A stretch of DNA of 64,000 nucleotides from Palsa-459 sp963841965 (GCA_963841965.1 CAWJES010000006.1:1-64000), one strand, 5' to 3'; positions 19,101 through 28,760 are shown, counted from the first letter of the stretch. The notes: generated from the sequence alone by a model not told the origin. Translations and numbers: made by a program.

Positions 19101-20294
19101 TCAGCCCTGCCGGTGCGTCGCGACTGCGCGTTCGATGCTCTCCTCGAGGGCGCGCGTGATGGTCGCCCATGAAAAAGCATCCTCGACGTGCGTGCGTGCC
19201 GACGTCGCCAGCTTCCTGCGCAGCGGCTCGTCTGCGAGCAGGGCAACACACGCGTCGGCGAAGGACACAGGGTCGTCAGCGACCAGGAGCTCCGCGCCGC
19301 TCGTCACCGCGAGCCCCATGCATCCGACCGTGGTCGAGACCACGGGAATGCCGCTCGCCATCGCCTCGAGCGACTTGAGCCTCGTCCCGCCGCCGACTCG
19401 GAACGGGAGGACGAACAGGTCGGCGTCGCGGACATACGGGCGAACGTCGGGGACCGAGCCCGTCACGAGGACACCCTCGGACCTCGCCGCCGCGGCGAGC
19501 ACCCCGGCAGCGGGCTCGTTGCCCACGAGCGTGAGCGTGGCATCGGGACGGCGCGTCCGGATGCGGGGCAGCAGGTCGTCGATCAGCCAGAGCGCGGCGT
19601 CGACGTTCGGCAGGTAGCCCATGGTCCCGGTCATGACGAGGCTCGCCCCCCGGGCCGCCCCGTGGTCGACGAACGAGAAGTAGTCGAGGTCCACGCCGTT
19701 CGCGATGACGTCGATCGGCGCGGTTCCGCCGAGCGCCAGCAGCGCGTCGCGGTCCGACTCCGAGACGGCGAGGACCCTGGTCGCGCGCCGCAGCAGCCGG
19801 CGCTCGTACCGGCGCATCTTGACGGCGTCCGCAGCCATCCGGATCCGGGTCCGGAGCTTCGGGGCGACCCGGGCCATCTGGGCGAGCAGCTCATGCTCCA
19901 CGTTGTGCGTGTCCAGGATGAACGGACCGCCCCACTGCTCGATGATCGGCAGGTAGGCCACCATGTGCATCTGCTCGAGGAGCACGAAGTCCGCACCAAC
20001 CAACGCTCGCGCGACCTTCACGCGGTCGTCCGCGCTCATCGAGAGCCAGGCGGCCTCGGGAAGGGCACTGACCGTCGTCGAGAACTTCTCCCGAAGCGTC
20101 CGGCGGGGCCGACCGGCGAGGACCTCGATGGTCACACCTTCGAGATCGTGCTCGTCTGGCGAACGGACGTCCGTGCACAGCACCGTCACGGCGTGGCCCG
20201 CGGCCGCCAGACCCTTCACGAGGTTGTAGACCCGGATCCGGCCGCCGTGCCACGGCGGCTCGGGTGCGCTCGCGGAGAGCACGACGATGCGCAC
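19101..20294 (-). CDS. GT4-family glycosyltransferase
   Basis: About 397 residues from a GTG at 20294 (other in-frame starts lie up to 20426). The N-terminus RIVVLSASAPEPPWHGGRIRVYNLVKGL is typical of GT4 enzymes that open on a glycan acceptor. The donor domain has VMTGTMGYLPNVDAALWL and GGTRLKSLEAMASGIPVVST, a pattern seen in PEP-CTERM/XrtA-type and capsule glycosyltransferases. It ends 7 bp from the convergent ABC transporter gene. Confidence 0.85.
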   Translation of the reverse strand: MRIVVLSASAPEPPWHGGRIRVYNLVKGLAAAGHAVTVLCTDVRSPDEHDLEGVTIEVLAGRPRRTLREKFSTTVSALPEAAWLSMSADDRVKVARALVGADFVLLEQMHMVAYLPIIEQWGGPFILDTHNVEHELLAQMARVAPKLRTRIRMAADAVKMRRYERRLLRRATRVLAVSESDRDALLALGGTAPIDVIANGVDLDYFSFVDHGAARGASLVMTGTMGYLPNVDAALWLIDDLLPRIRTRRPDATLTLVGNEPAAGVLAAAARSEGVLVTGSVPDVRPYVRDADLFVLPFRVGGGTRLKSLEAMASGIPVVSTTVGCMGLAVTSGAELLVADDPVSFADACVALLADEPLRRKLATSARTHVEDAFSWATITRALEESIERAVATHRQG

Positions 20295-20545
20295 AGGACC
20301 GACTACTCGTGGTCCGTCGTCAGATCGCGCGTGGAGCGCGTCACCCTCGCACGAGGGCAGTCCGACGGCACGCGACGGCTGCGCGGGACCGGAGCGGAGT
20401 TCGTTGCCCGCTCGCGCGGCGCGCACGCAGTCATGTCGAACCCTACCTGTGTGCCGCCGGACAGTTGCGCGAGGGGCACGCTTCGCGATCGTCGACCCGC
20501 CGCGCCCTGGGGGCAGCCGTGCGCGCCGAAACTAACCTTCCCCGG

Positions 20546-21661
20546 ATGCGTCGCATCGCCATCATCGGCTCGCGAGGCTATCCGAGCTACTACAGCGGGT
20601 TCGAGACGCTCGTGCGTCACCTGGCGCCGTATCTGGTCGAGCGGGGCGAGCACGTCACCGTCTACGACCGGGGTCGCACGCGCAGGCCCGTGAGCAAGGT
20701 GATCAACGGCATAGAGGTCCGCTCGACGGTGGGCCTGGACACGAAGTCGACCTCGACACTCAGCTACGGCTACTCGTCGATCGCCGATGCGGCGCGGGGC
20801 GGCTTCGACGCCGCGCTGGTCCTGAACGTCGCGAACGGGCTGCACCTCGGGCGCCTGAAGAGGGCCGGAGTGCGGACGTGCGTGAACGTGGACGGCATGG
20901 AGTGGCAGCGAGAGAAGTGGGGCTTCGTCGCGAAGCGGACCTTCCTGCGCGGGGCGAAGATGACCGCCGCGCTCGCCGACGAGCTCGTCTTCGACTCGAG
21001 GGCGCTCGCCGGGCTCTGGACCGCGAAGTTCCACCGCGGCGGCCGCTTCATCCCCTACGGGGCGCCGATCCTCGAGGTGATCGGCGACGGCCTGCTCGTG
21101 GAGCGGGGCCTCCCGAACGAGGGCTACGTGCTCGCCGTGTGCAGGGTGGTCCCCGAGAACAACCTCGACCTCCTCTTCGATGCGCTGGCGTACATGGATG
21201 CCGCGACGCCCGTCGTGGTCGTCGGCGACTCCAACTATGACCACCGGACCCTCCAGCGGCTCCGCGCCCTCTCGGCGTCGGGACGCCTCCACTGGCTTGG
21301 CCACGTCAACGACCAGGCGCTCCTGGATCAGCTGTGGGGAAACGCCGGCGTGTACTGGCACGGGCATTCTGTGGGAGGCACGAACCCGTCGCTGCTGCAG
21401 GCACTCGGCGCCGGCGCGCCGACCGTCGCGCTGGACACCGTGTTCAACCGGGAGGTCATCGGCAGCGATGAGCAGCTTGTGGGGAGCCATCCGGGCGAGC
21501 TCGCATCCCGCCTCCGCGACGTCCTCGGATCTCCGGAGGGCCAAGAGCGGATGCGCGCACGAGGCCGGACCAGCATCGCTGAACGGTATTCGTGGTCGTC
21601 GGTCTGCGCCGCCTATCACGAGCTCCTGGTGGGCGCCGTCGGAGCGCGGCGCGCGCCGTGA
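20546..21661 (+). CDS. DUF1972-type glycosyltransferase (rhamnosyltransferase-like)
   Basis: A 371-residue protein beginning MRRIAIIGSRGYPSYYSGFE, the hallmark of DUF1972 glycosyltransferases, which include capsule and rhamnan enzymes. The C-terminal domain has YVLAVCRVVPENNLDLLFDAL and GTNPSLLQALGAGAPTVALD. The ATG at 20546 matches the family start exactly; the longer open frame to 20264 is antisense to the divergent glycosyltransferase gene. It is followed after 74 bp by the polymerase/ligase-like gene. Confidence 0.88.
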   Translation: MRRIAIIGSRGYPSYYSGFETLVRHLAPYLVERGEHVTVYDRGRTRRPVSKVINGIEVRSTVGLDTKSTSTLSYGYSSIADAARGGFDAALVLNVANGLHLGRLKRAGVRTCVNVDGMEWQREKWGFVAKRTFLRGAKMTAALADELVFDSRALAGLWTAKFHRGGRFIPYGAPILEVIGDGLLVERGLPNEGYVLAVCRVVPENNLDLLFDALAYMDAATPVVVVGDSNYDHRTLQRLRALSASGRLHWLGHVNDQALLDQLWGNAGVYWHGHSVGGTNPSLLQALGAGAPTVALDTVFNREVIGSDEQLVGSHPGELASRLRDVLGSPEGQERMRARGRTSIAERYSWSSVCAAYHELLVGAVGARRAP

Positions 21662-21735
21662 CGGATGGTTGGCATCGGTCATGATCCCTGTGGACCCTGC
21701 CGGTACGCTGGTGCCGTGGTCGCTCCCCGTGCCGG

Positions 21736-23184
21736 GTGGATGAAGGGGGCGCGGAGCCGGGGCGTGCTGTTGTGACGCAGAGCCGCGCCGCGCTGTTTGA
21801 CACCCGGCTCGTCAGCCGTTTCGGGATCCCCGCTGTGGTCGGCGGCGCCAGCGTTCTCGCCCTCGTCGCCGCGCTTCAGAAGGATGCAGCGCTCGCCGTC
21901 GCGGGTGTCGCGGCGCTGATCGTGCTCGCCATCGCGCTGCCCTTGGAGGTCATCGTCAGCCTCGTGGTGATCGCCAGCTTCTTCTCGCGCATCACCGTCT
22001 CGGTCGCCGGATTCCATGTGCGCCCCGAGCACGTCATGACCGGCCTGCTCCTCTGCAAGATCGTCCTGACCTCGAGGAACGGGTTCCGCCTGAGCCGCTC
22101 GGCGACCCGCGCCGTGCTCGCGATGGCGGCGCTGGTCGCGCTCAACCTCGTGGCGACGGTCCTCAACAGCCCCCAGATCAGCTCCTCCCTCAACGTCCTG
22201 GGCTGGCTGACCCTCGACCTCGTCCTGCTGTGGTCGCTCGTCCAGGTCCCCGAGCGCATGCTTCGGCGGGCCGTGCTGCGAACGGGCCTCACGTGCGCCT
22301 CGATCATGGCCGTCGCAGCCCTTGCGGTGTGGATCGTCGCGGTTGCCGGCGGACCCCTGCTCGGGGTGGACAGCACGGCGACCGGCGGCGGGCTGGCCGC
22401 CTACGTCACCAGCTTCGAGCCAAACATCGCAGCCGGCGAGCTGGTCCTGTGGGGGCTGGTCGCGCTGGCCTCGCTGGCCTCGGGCGAAGGTCCCACGCTG
22501 ATCGCCAAGGTCGCGGCGCTGCTCTGCCCGCTCGCGCTCATCGCGACGGACACGCGCGCTGCCATCGTCGCCTACATCGTGGCAGCCGGGATCCTGACGG
22601 TGCGCGGAGGGATCATCCGGCTGCGCCACGTGCTCCTCGGGGCGGTCCTCGTCCTGATGGCGCTGTTCGTCCTGTCGATCGGGGGCCAGTCCAGCCCGCT
22701 CTACGGCACCTCGCAGAAGCTGAACAACCTCAGCCTCTCCTCGAGCGACGCGGTGCTGCGGACCCAAAGCTGGTCGATCGCCTGGCACGACATGGGCGAG
22801 GAGCAGATCGTCCTCGGCCTCGGGACCAACTCCTATGGGCAGCGGCACTACGACCCGACGTTGCCCGGCCTGAACGCCCCCGGCTACCTGTCGTCGCTAC
22901 CGTTCCAGGTCGTCTACGACGGCGGCGGCCTCGCGGTGCTGGCCATCCTCGCGCTGTTCAGCGCCGCGCTGCCCCGGCAACGGCGAGCCCGCTCGCTTGC
23001 CTTCGCGATGGCAGCCGCGTACCTGATCATCTCCACGGCGACGAGTCCGTTCTGGTTCTCCTTCACCTGGATCTTCCTGGCGCTCGGCGTGCTCCAGCGG
23101 GACCTGCCCGATGCTGCCCCGCCCGCAATGGAAGTCGCGGTATCACGGCAGACCCCGGTCGCCGGGAGGTCCAGCGGGGTCTGA
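21736..23184 (+). CDS. O-antigen ligase/polymerase-like membrane protein
   Basis: A 482-residue polytopic protein with about ten hydrophobic segments and one long extracytoplasmic loop (about residues 315-385; LGTNSYGQRHYDPT) as in the Wzy/WaaL superfamily. Within a locus that also has an initiating transferase and a Wzz-like kinase it most likely polymerises or ligates glycan repeats outside the membrane. The start may be GTG 21736 or GTG 21772. Family members are hard to separate by sequence, so polymerase versus ligase is open. Confidence 0.8.
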   Translation: MDEGGAEPGRAVVTQSRAALFDTRLVSRFGIPAVVGGASVLALVAALQKDAALAVAGVAALIVLAIALPLEVIVSLVVIASFFSRITVSVAGFHVRPEHVMTGLLLCKIVLTSRNGFRLSRSATRAVLAMAALVALNLVATVLNSPQISSSLNVLGWLTLDLVLLWSLVQVPERMLRRAVLRTGLTCASIMAVAALAVWIVAVAGGPLLGVDSTATGGGLAAYVTSFEPNIAAGELVLWGLVALASLASGEGPTLIAKVAALLCPLALIATDTRAAIVAYIVAAGILTVRGGIIRLRHVLLGAVLVLMALFVLSIGGQSSPLYGTSQKLNNLSLSSSDAVLRTQSWSIAWHDMGEEQIVLGLGTNSYGQRHYDPTLPGLNAPGYLSSLPFQVVYDGGGLAVLAILALFSAALPRQRRARSLAFAMAAAYLIISTATSPFWFSFTWIFLALGVLQRDLPDAAPPAMEVAVSRQTPVAGRSSGV

Positions 23185-23188
23185 CCCG

Positions 23189-23207
23189 GCGCCGGGCCAA
23201 CCGGCGC
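23189..23207. terminator. GC-rich hairpin between convergent genes
   Basis: GCGCCGG and CCGGCGC form a perfect 7-bp stem around a 5-nt loop, 5 bp after the ligase-like gene and 18 bp before the end of the opposite sugar transferase gene. There is no T-tract, so it would be a non-canonical or bidirectional terminator. Confidence 0.4.
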
Positions 23208-23224
23208 TGATGGGGCCTTCGTCC

Positions 23225-23971
23225 CTACGTCGCCGGGTCCAGCCCGCCCCTGGCGGGGGGCACCGGGGCCGGCTCCTCGACCATCCGGACCGCCACGATG
23301 TCGGCCTCCCCGGGCTCCCTGATCCAGGCCGGAAACTGGTCCGCCGTCAAGGGGCGCCTGCCCAGCATCCTCGCAAGCGTCCGCACGAGGATCCAGGCAT
23401 CCAGCTTCGCGCTCGCGTGGTCGAGGTACATGCGGTCGAACTCCGGCGACTCGCCGATCAGCCCGAGCGATCCCTCGCTCACCTGCCAGGTCCCGGTGAT
23501 ACCTGGGCGCACCATCATGCGCTCCTTGACGAACGCCGCCTCGAACGTGGCCGCAAGCTCGGGCATCTCCGGCCTCGGGCCGACGAGGCTCATGCGGCCC
23601 GCGACGACCAGCCACAGTTGCGGGAGCTCGTCGAGGTGCGTGGCGCGGATGAACCGGCCCCATCGGCTGGTCTCGACGAACGAGATCTCGTACTTGTCGG
23701 CACTGGCCGGGGTGTCGCGCGGCAGCGAGCGGAGCTTGATGAAGCTGAACGGCCGTCCGTCGAGACCCAGCCGCTGCTGGGTGAACAGCGGCCACGCGCG
23801 AAAGCTGAGTGCCGAGCCGACGGCGAAGACGGCGATGACGGGGGCGGTCACCACGGACAGGATCGTGCCGGTGACGACGTCGAAGCCCCGCTTCGGGGCG
23901 CCGTTCGCGTAGCGGATCGGTCGAGCGACGTCCTCGGAGTGGCTCTGATCGCCCCGCTGCTGTCGAATCAT
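23225..23971 (-). CDS. Initiating sugar (undecaprenyl-phosphate) transferase
   Basis: A 248-residue bacterial sugar transferase of the WcaJ/RfbP C-terminal class, which transfers a sugar-1-phosphate to undecaprenyl phosphate and starts repeat-unit assembly. Conserved blocks: KRGFDVVTG before the membrane segment, FTQQRLGLDGRPFSFIKLRS, HLDELPQLWLVVAGRMSLVG, GPRPE and RPGITGTWQVS. It lacks the N-terminal four-helix domain of full-length WcaJ. ATG 23971 is chosen because upstream residues are poor. It is divergent from the BY-kinase gene. Confidence 0.93.
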   Translation of the reverse strand: MIRQQRGDQSHSEDVARPIRYANGAPKRGFDVVTGTILSVVTAPVIAVFAVGSALSFRAWPLFTQQRLGLDGRPFSFIKLRSLPRDTPASADKYEISFVETSRWGRFIRATHLDELPQLWLVVAGRMSLVGPRPEMPELAATFEAAFVKERMMVRPGITGTWQVSEGSLGLIGESPEFDRMYLDHASAKLDAWILVRTLARMLGRRPLTADQFPAWIREPGEADIVAVRMVEEPAPVPPARGGLDPAT

Positions 23972-24251
23972 GAGCCCCTTCGTGCTGCGTTCGCGGAAGC
24001 CCCCGACATTCCAGCCTCCGCGGCCAGCCGGGTGTTCCGCTCGTCGGGCCACAATCTAGCGGTGCGCGGTTCGTGCGGGTGAACCTCGGCCCGAGCACCC
24101 GGACCCTGTGCCAGTCCCCGAAGGGCCCGGGCGCCTTGCTAAACTTCGGGTTCGCGCATGGCTGGTGGTCAAGGGTGCTCGTCCCTTGGTGTCGAACCGC
24201 ATCGCAGTGTCGCTTGCGGGCGCCGAGAGAGGCTTCCTTGCCCTAGAGAGA

Positions 24252-25859
24252 GTGGAAACGTTGCCTGCTGCCAAGTCCGAGGACCAGACACTCGCCACCT
24301 ACGCCTCCGTCCTGTGGCGGCGCAAGCTGATGATCATCCTCATCGTCGTGATCCCGATGGTGCTCATGGTGGCGATCGACACGGTCCGCACGAGGGAGTA
24401 CGCGGCGACCGCGAGCATGCAGCTGGTGTCCCAGAACGTGACCCAGGGGAACGGCACCGTGCCGCTCCAGCCGACCGATATCGCGACCGACATCCAGCTC
24501 GTCCAGAGCGCCGCGGTCAAGGCGCTGGTGGCATCGGGGCTCGGCCAGCCGGCGCCGGACCCGTCGGTGACCGAGGTCGGCGTCACCGAGGTCGTCAACG
24601 TGACCGTGTCCGCGACTGAACCGGGCTTCGCCGCACGGGCCGCCAACGAGTACGTGAAGGCCTACATCAAGTTCACCTCCGACCGGTTCGCGACCCAGAT
24701 CCAGGAGCAGGAGACGATCCTCCAGGCGCAGCAGGCGACGCTCCAGGCCCAGATCAGCGAGATCGAGGCCCAGATCGCCCAGAACGGGTCGACCAGCGCG
24801 TCCAACGCGGCGCTCAACACCCGCCTCGGGAACTACTCGTCGCAGCTGCAGTCCGTGAACTCGTCGCTGACCCAGCTCCAGCTCGACCAGACGCAGGTGC
24901 CGTCGGGCGCGCTGCCGGTCTCTCCGGCCGTGCCCGACTCCAAGCCGACGTCGCCAAAGCCCGTCCTCGATGCGCTGCTCGCTGGCTTCGTCGGCCTGAT
25001 CGTGGGCGTGTGCCTGGCACTGCTCCTCGACTTCTTCGACGACAGGATCCGCACGAAGGAGGGCCTCGAGCTGGTCTCCGGCGGACTGCCGCTGCTCGGC
25101 GAGATCCCGCTGTTCGAGAACTGGAAGGACCAGCCCGAGGGGTCGATCATCGCCGCGGTCCGGCCGAAGTCGTCGGCAGCTGAGGCCTATCGGAGCCTGC
25201 GCACCTCGATCCAGTTCATCGGCTTCGACTCCGAGCGGCCGAAGGTGATCCAGATCACGAGCCCCGTGGAGAGCGAGGGCAAGACGACGACCGCCGTCGA
25301 CCTCGCCGTCACGATGGCCTCGGGAGGCACGCGTGTCGCGCTCGTGAGCTGCGACCTGCGTCGGCCGCGGATCCACGACTACTTCGTGGCGGACAACGCG
25401 CGGGGGCTGAGCACCCTCCTGTCGGGCGCCGATTCGCTCGAGGACGTCATCGTCGTGCCCAAGGAGTTCCCGAACCTGATCTACATCCCCTCGGGTCCCG
25501 TGCCCCCGAACCCCTCGGAGTTCCTCGGCTCCAAGCGGCTCGCGCAGACCTTCGAGACGCTCCGCGGCACCAACGACATCATCCTCGTCGACGGGCCGCC
25601 GGTGCTGCCCGTCACCGATGCGGTCGTGATCGCCCAGGTGGTCGACTCCGTCATCGTCCTCGTGCGGGCCGGGCGGACTCGCCGGCGCGCCGTGTCGCGC
25701 GCGCTTGAGACGCTCTCCAACGTCGACGCCCCGCTCGAGGGGGTCATCCTCAACGCCGTCACCCCCGAGTCGGCCAGCTACGGCTACCGGTACGGCGGCT
25801 ACCGGTACGGCGGGCCCTCGGACGCCTCGCCGCTCGCCCCGGCGAAGAGCTCCAGCTAG
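24252..25859 (+). CDS. Polysaccharide co-polymerase and tyrosine autokinase (Wzz/BY-kinase)
   Basis: About 535 residues. The N-terminal Wzz domain lies between two membrane helices (LMIILIVVIPMVLMVAIDTV and LDALLAGFVGLIVGVCLALL) with a coiled-coil segment rich in Gln (QEQETILQAQQATLQAQ). The cytoplasmic BY-kinase domain has Walker A SPVESEGKTTTAVDLA, Walker A' ALVSCDLRRPR and Walker B IILVDGPPV. The C-terminus carries the tyrosine cluster SYGYRYGGYRYGG expected as the autophosphorylation site. It sets glycan chain length and export. The start is uncertain: GTG 24252, TTG 24261 or further upstream to 24108. Confidence 0.92.
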   Translation: METLPAAKSEDQTLATYASVLWRRKLMIILIVVIPMVLMVAIDTVRTREYAATASMQLVSQNVTQGNGTVPLQPTDIATDIQLVQSAAVKALVASGLGQPAPDPSVTEVGVTEVVNVTVSATEPGFAARAANEYVKAYIKFTSDRFATQIQEQETILQAQQATLQAQISEIEAQIAQNGSTSASNAALNTRLGNYSSQLQSVNSSLTQLQLDQTQVPSGALPVSPAVPDSKPTSPKPVLDALLAGFVGLIVGVCLALLLDFFDDRIRTKEGLELVSGGLPLLGEIPLFENWKDQPEGSIIAAVRPKSSAAEAYRSLRTSIQFIGFDSERPKVIQITSPVESEGKTTTAVDLAVTMASGGTRVALVSCDLRRPRIHDYFVADNARGLSTLLSGADSLEDVIVVPKEFPNLIYIPSGPVPPNPSEFLGSKRLAQTFETLRGTNDIILVDGPPVLPVTDAVVIAQVVDSVIVLVRAGRTRRRAVSRALETLSNVDAPLEGVILNAVTPESASYGYRYGGYRYGGPSDASPLAPAKSSS

Positions 25860-25902
25860 CCCGGACAGCCTTCGGGATCGGTCCTTCGCGCGGCTCGTGC
25901 GG

Positions 25903-27978
25903 TCAGGGTGACGCAGGATGGTCCGCCGGGCACGACTGCTCGCCGGTCCGCACGGCTGCGGCGCGCTGCCACCCGTTGAGCCACCAGCCGTCTCGCGGCT
26001 CGGGTGTTCGCCACACGGCGGCCACGTCCGCAGCGATCGGCGCTGCGTACAGGACGATGCCCGGCGGGCAGAGGTGCACGCCGTCGACCCAGCGCACCCG
26101 GTCCCACGTCGCCTCGGGTGCGCTCGGGTCCCGCGGGGGCGCAAGCCAGGCGCTGAAGGCCCCGTGCAGCTCCACGGCCGAGGCGACCGGCAGGTACATC
26201 GCGAGTCCGGGCAGTGCCGCGGGCATCGAGGCCGCGACCGCGTTCCACGCGTCGATCGACGCGGTGTTCGCGGCCGCCGCCGCGCGCGTCGTCGCGGCGA
26301 TGGGCATCGTCTGGGGGTACTGCACGAAGACGACCCCCGCCGCGCCGGCAGCCCGGGCCGTCGCGACAAGCTCGGCGAGCGTCGCGCGGTAGGCCGCGGG
26401 GTGGCGAAGGGCCTCGGTCCCGTCCCAGCCGGTCGACATCAGCACCAGATCGGCGTGGGCGCGCGTGACGGCCTGGGCCACATAGGTCCGCCAGGTCGGA
26501 TCGATCGTCGTGCCCCATCCGGGGAATCCGTCGCTGCGGACGCGCACCTCGCCGGTCGACTGGAGGGCGGCGCGGATGCCCGGCCCTGCGATCTCCATCA
26601 TCGAGTCCCCGATGAGCACCACGCGGAGGCGGTCCGTCCTCGAGATCTCGTGGCCGATGGGGATTGCCACCTGGCCCGCCAGTCCCCCGGAGCCGCCGGG
26701 CGGGTCCGCAGGCGCGTAGCGCACGAGGGTCGCGTGCACGGACGACCGCACGACGAGTGAGGGAGTCGTTGCGACGAGGATCGCGACGACGGTCACCGCC
26801 ACGCCCGCGACGTAGAGGATCCTGCGCGCACCGATCGGGATCCGCTGCCTGCGGAACGGCTGCTCGACGAGGTAGTAGCTCGCGACCACGAGGACCGCGA
26901 TGATCCCGAGCCTCCCCACGAGCAGCGCGGCACCCGAGAGGCCCGTGCTCTGCTGGGTGAAGAACACGATGACGGGCCAGTGCCACAGGTAGATGCCGTA
27001 GCTGACGATCCCGACCGCCACGACCGGCTTGAGGCTGAATCCCCTCGTGAGCAGCGATGTGTCGAGTCGTGCCTCGGCGATCACCAGCGCGCAGAGGATG
27101 CACGCCACGAGGAACCCGCCCCGGAACATGAAGTCCGACGGGATCCCACCGGCGTTCCCGGCGGTCACCATCAGCACCAGCAGCCCGACGAGCGCCACGG
27201 GTCCCGCCACGCGCAGCAACGTCGCGATCCGCGGCGGGGTCTCGGGCCTCCTCGCGGTGAGCCACGCGAGCGTCGCGCCCACCGCGAGGTCGGCCAGCCT
27301 CGTGTCCGTGCCGTAGTAGACGCGGGACGGATCGGTGCCCGGCACGAAGAGGATCGCCATGAGCGCCGTCGACGCGGCGACGAGCGCGACCGAGACCGCG
27401 ACGCCGGCGCGTCGGCGCTGGCGCAGCCCCCGCGCGAGCACCGCCACGGTCAGGAACGGCCAGACGATGTAGAACTGCTCCTCGATCGCGAGGCTCCACG
27501 TGTGCTGGAGCGGGCTCGGGGCGGCGAACTGGGCGAAGTAGCTGTGCTGCGCCGCGATGTCGTACCAGTTCACGACGTACAGGAGCGTCGTGAGCCCCTG
27601 CAGGCGGAGCGCATGCAGGTCGAGCGCTGCGATCGAGGCGGTCTGCCCGTAGCGCCCGTCCAGGAGGATGAAGACCATGACGCCGGTGACCATGACGAAG
27701 AGCGCGGGCAGGAGCCGCCGGGCGCGCCGTCCCCAGAACTTCGCCAGCGCGACCCCGCCGGTCTCCTCGTGCTCCTCGAGCAGCAGCGAGGTGATCAGGA
27801 AGCCCGAGAGCACGAAGAACAGGTCGACGCCGAGATAGCCGCCGCGAGCCCAGGAGAACCCGAGGTGGTAGCAGAGGACCGCGATGACCGCGAGCGCCCG
27901 CAGGCCGTCCAGGGCCGCGAGGTGCCGCCCGCGGACCGACGTCGCCTCGTCCGTGCCCGCCGCGGGTGATGGGCTCAT
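25903..27978 (-). CDS. AT3-SGNH fused O-acyltransferase
   Basis: A 691-residue two-domain protein. Residues about 18-400 are an acyltransferase-3 membrane domain (about ten helices; RALAVIAVLCYHLGF with the catalytic His, FFVLSGFLITSLLL, WSLAIEEQFYIVWPF). The C-terminal about 230 residues form an SGNH hydrolase domain with VVLIGDSMME (nucleophile block) and WVDGVHLCP (Asp/His block). Such OafA/OatA-like proteins acetylate surface glycans across the membrane. The start is fixed by a 4-bp overlap with the upstream gene. Confidence 0.92.
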   Translation of the reverse strand: MSPSPAAGTDEATSVRGRHLAALDGLRALAVIAVLCYHLGFSWARGGYLGVDLFFVLSGFLITSLLLEEHEETGGVALAKFWGRRARRLLPALFVMVTGVMVFILLDGRYGQTASIAALDLHALRLQGLTTLLYVVNWYDIAAQHSYFAQFAAPSPLQHTWSLAIEEQFYIVWPFLTVAVLARGLRQRRRAGVAVSVALVAASTALMAILFVPGTDPSRVYYGTDTRLADLAVGATLAWLTARRPETPPRIATLLRVAGPVALVGLLVLMVTAGNAGGIPSDFMFRGGFLVACILCALVIAEARLDTSLLTRGFSLKPVVAVGIVSYGIYLWHWPVIVFFTQQSTGLSGAALLVGRLGIIAVLVVASYYLVEQPFRRQRIPIGARRILYVAGVAVTVVAILVATTPSLVVRSSVHATLVRYAPADPPGGSGGLAGQVAIPIGHEISRTDRLRVVLIGDSMMEIAGPGIRAALQSTGEVRVRSDGFPGWGTTIDPTWRTYVAQAVTRAHADLVLMSTGWDGTEALRHPAAYRATLAELVATARAAGAAGVVFVQYPQTMPIAATTRAAAAANTASIDAWNAVAASMPAALPGLAMYLPVASAVELHGAFSAWLAPPRDPSAPEATWDRVRWVDGVHLCPPGIVLYAAPIAADVAAVWRTPEPRDGWWLNGWQRAAAVRTGEQSCPADHPASP

Positions 27979-28613
27979 GAAGTGAGGGCCGCGACCAGGT
28001 CGCCCGGCGGTCCGAGCGGATGCTCGACGACGACCAGCGTCCCGGTGCCGGTCGCCGTGCCGGAGGCCGCGAGGCCGGCGGCGGGCACACGGACGACATC
28101 GCCGGCACGGCGGGCAACCGCGCCCTCACGCAGCCACAGCGACCCGGCGTCATGCCAGCGGACGAGCGGACGGCCGGGCTCGGGCTGCGGCAGGTTCACC
28201 GCGCCATCGATCCGCTCCTCGCCGGCCTCGATGGTGTGCGCCCCGGGGAGGAACAGCGCCCCGGTGATCGTGGCGGCCGCCTCGGCGTGGCGTGCATCTC
28301 CTTCGAGCAGCAGCACGTCGCAGGCACCGAGGAGCTGCGCGGCCGTCGCCTCGCGCGCGATGATCGACGCCGCCCGCCCGTTCGCGACGCTCGCCGCAAC
28401 GCCCAACCGGATCCCCGCGAGCCCGTTGCGGTCGACGCACGAGCGCAGCGCCGCGGCGATGGTGAACTCGTCGAGGACCTCCCCCGCCGCATCGCGCTGC
28501 GGCCCGACGAGCACGGTCCCGAGCGATGACAGGACCCGGACGCACGAGGCCAGCGCTCCGAGTCCACCCGGCTCGAGCACGGTCGCGGGGAGTCGGACCA
28601 GCGTTTCGGTCAT
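27975..28613 (-). CDS. Short luciferase-like monooxygenase-related protein
   Basis: A 212-residue protein. The stretch IRLGVAASVANGRAASIIAREATAAQLLG resembles the LGV...P..AxEaatLD.LS.GR strand-helix of F420- or flavin-dependent luciferase-like monooxygenases, and GAHTIEAGEERIDGAVNLP.P resembles the end of their insertion segment. It is far shorter than the usual 300-350 residues, so only part of the TIM barrel is present. Function is unknown; a degenerate or specialised family member is possible. It overlaps the AT3-SGNH gene by 4 bp. Confidence 0.5.
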   Translation of the reverse strand: MTETLVRLPATVLEPGGLGALASCVRVLSSLGTVLVGPQRDAAGEVLDEFTIAAALRSCVDRNGLAGIRLGVAASVANGRAASIIAREATAAQLLGACDVLLLEGDARHAEAAATITGALFLPGAHTIEAGEERIDGAVNLPQPEPGRPLVRWHDAGSLWLREGAVARRAGDVVRVPAAGLAASGTATGTGTLVVVEHPLGPPGDLVAALTS

Positions 28614-28760
28614 CGCGCGGCGGTCCCGGCCGCGAGCCGCGCTGCCTGCTGGCTGCGCCTCGCGAGGACGGCCCCTCGGCGCTCGGCGATCAGGTCGGAC
28701 ACCATGCCTCCTTGGACGCACAACCCTAACGGCCGGGGTCTCTTGGACCCTGGCGTCGTG

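Noticed and set aside
25856..28153. A 765-codon minus-strand frame covering the AT3-SGNH gene
   Set aside because: Arg/Ala-rich out-of-frame shadow; the real membrane protein is in the other frame.
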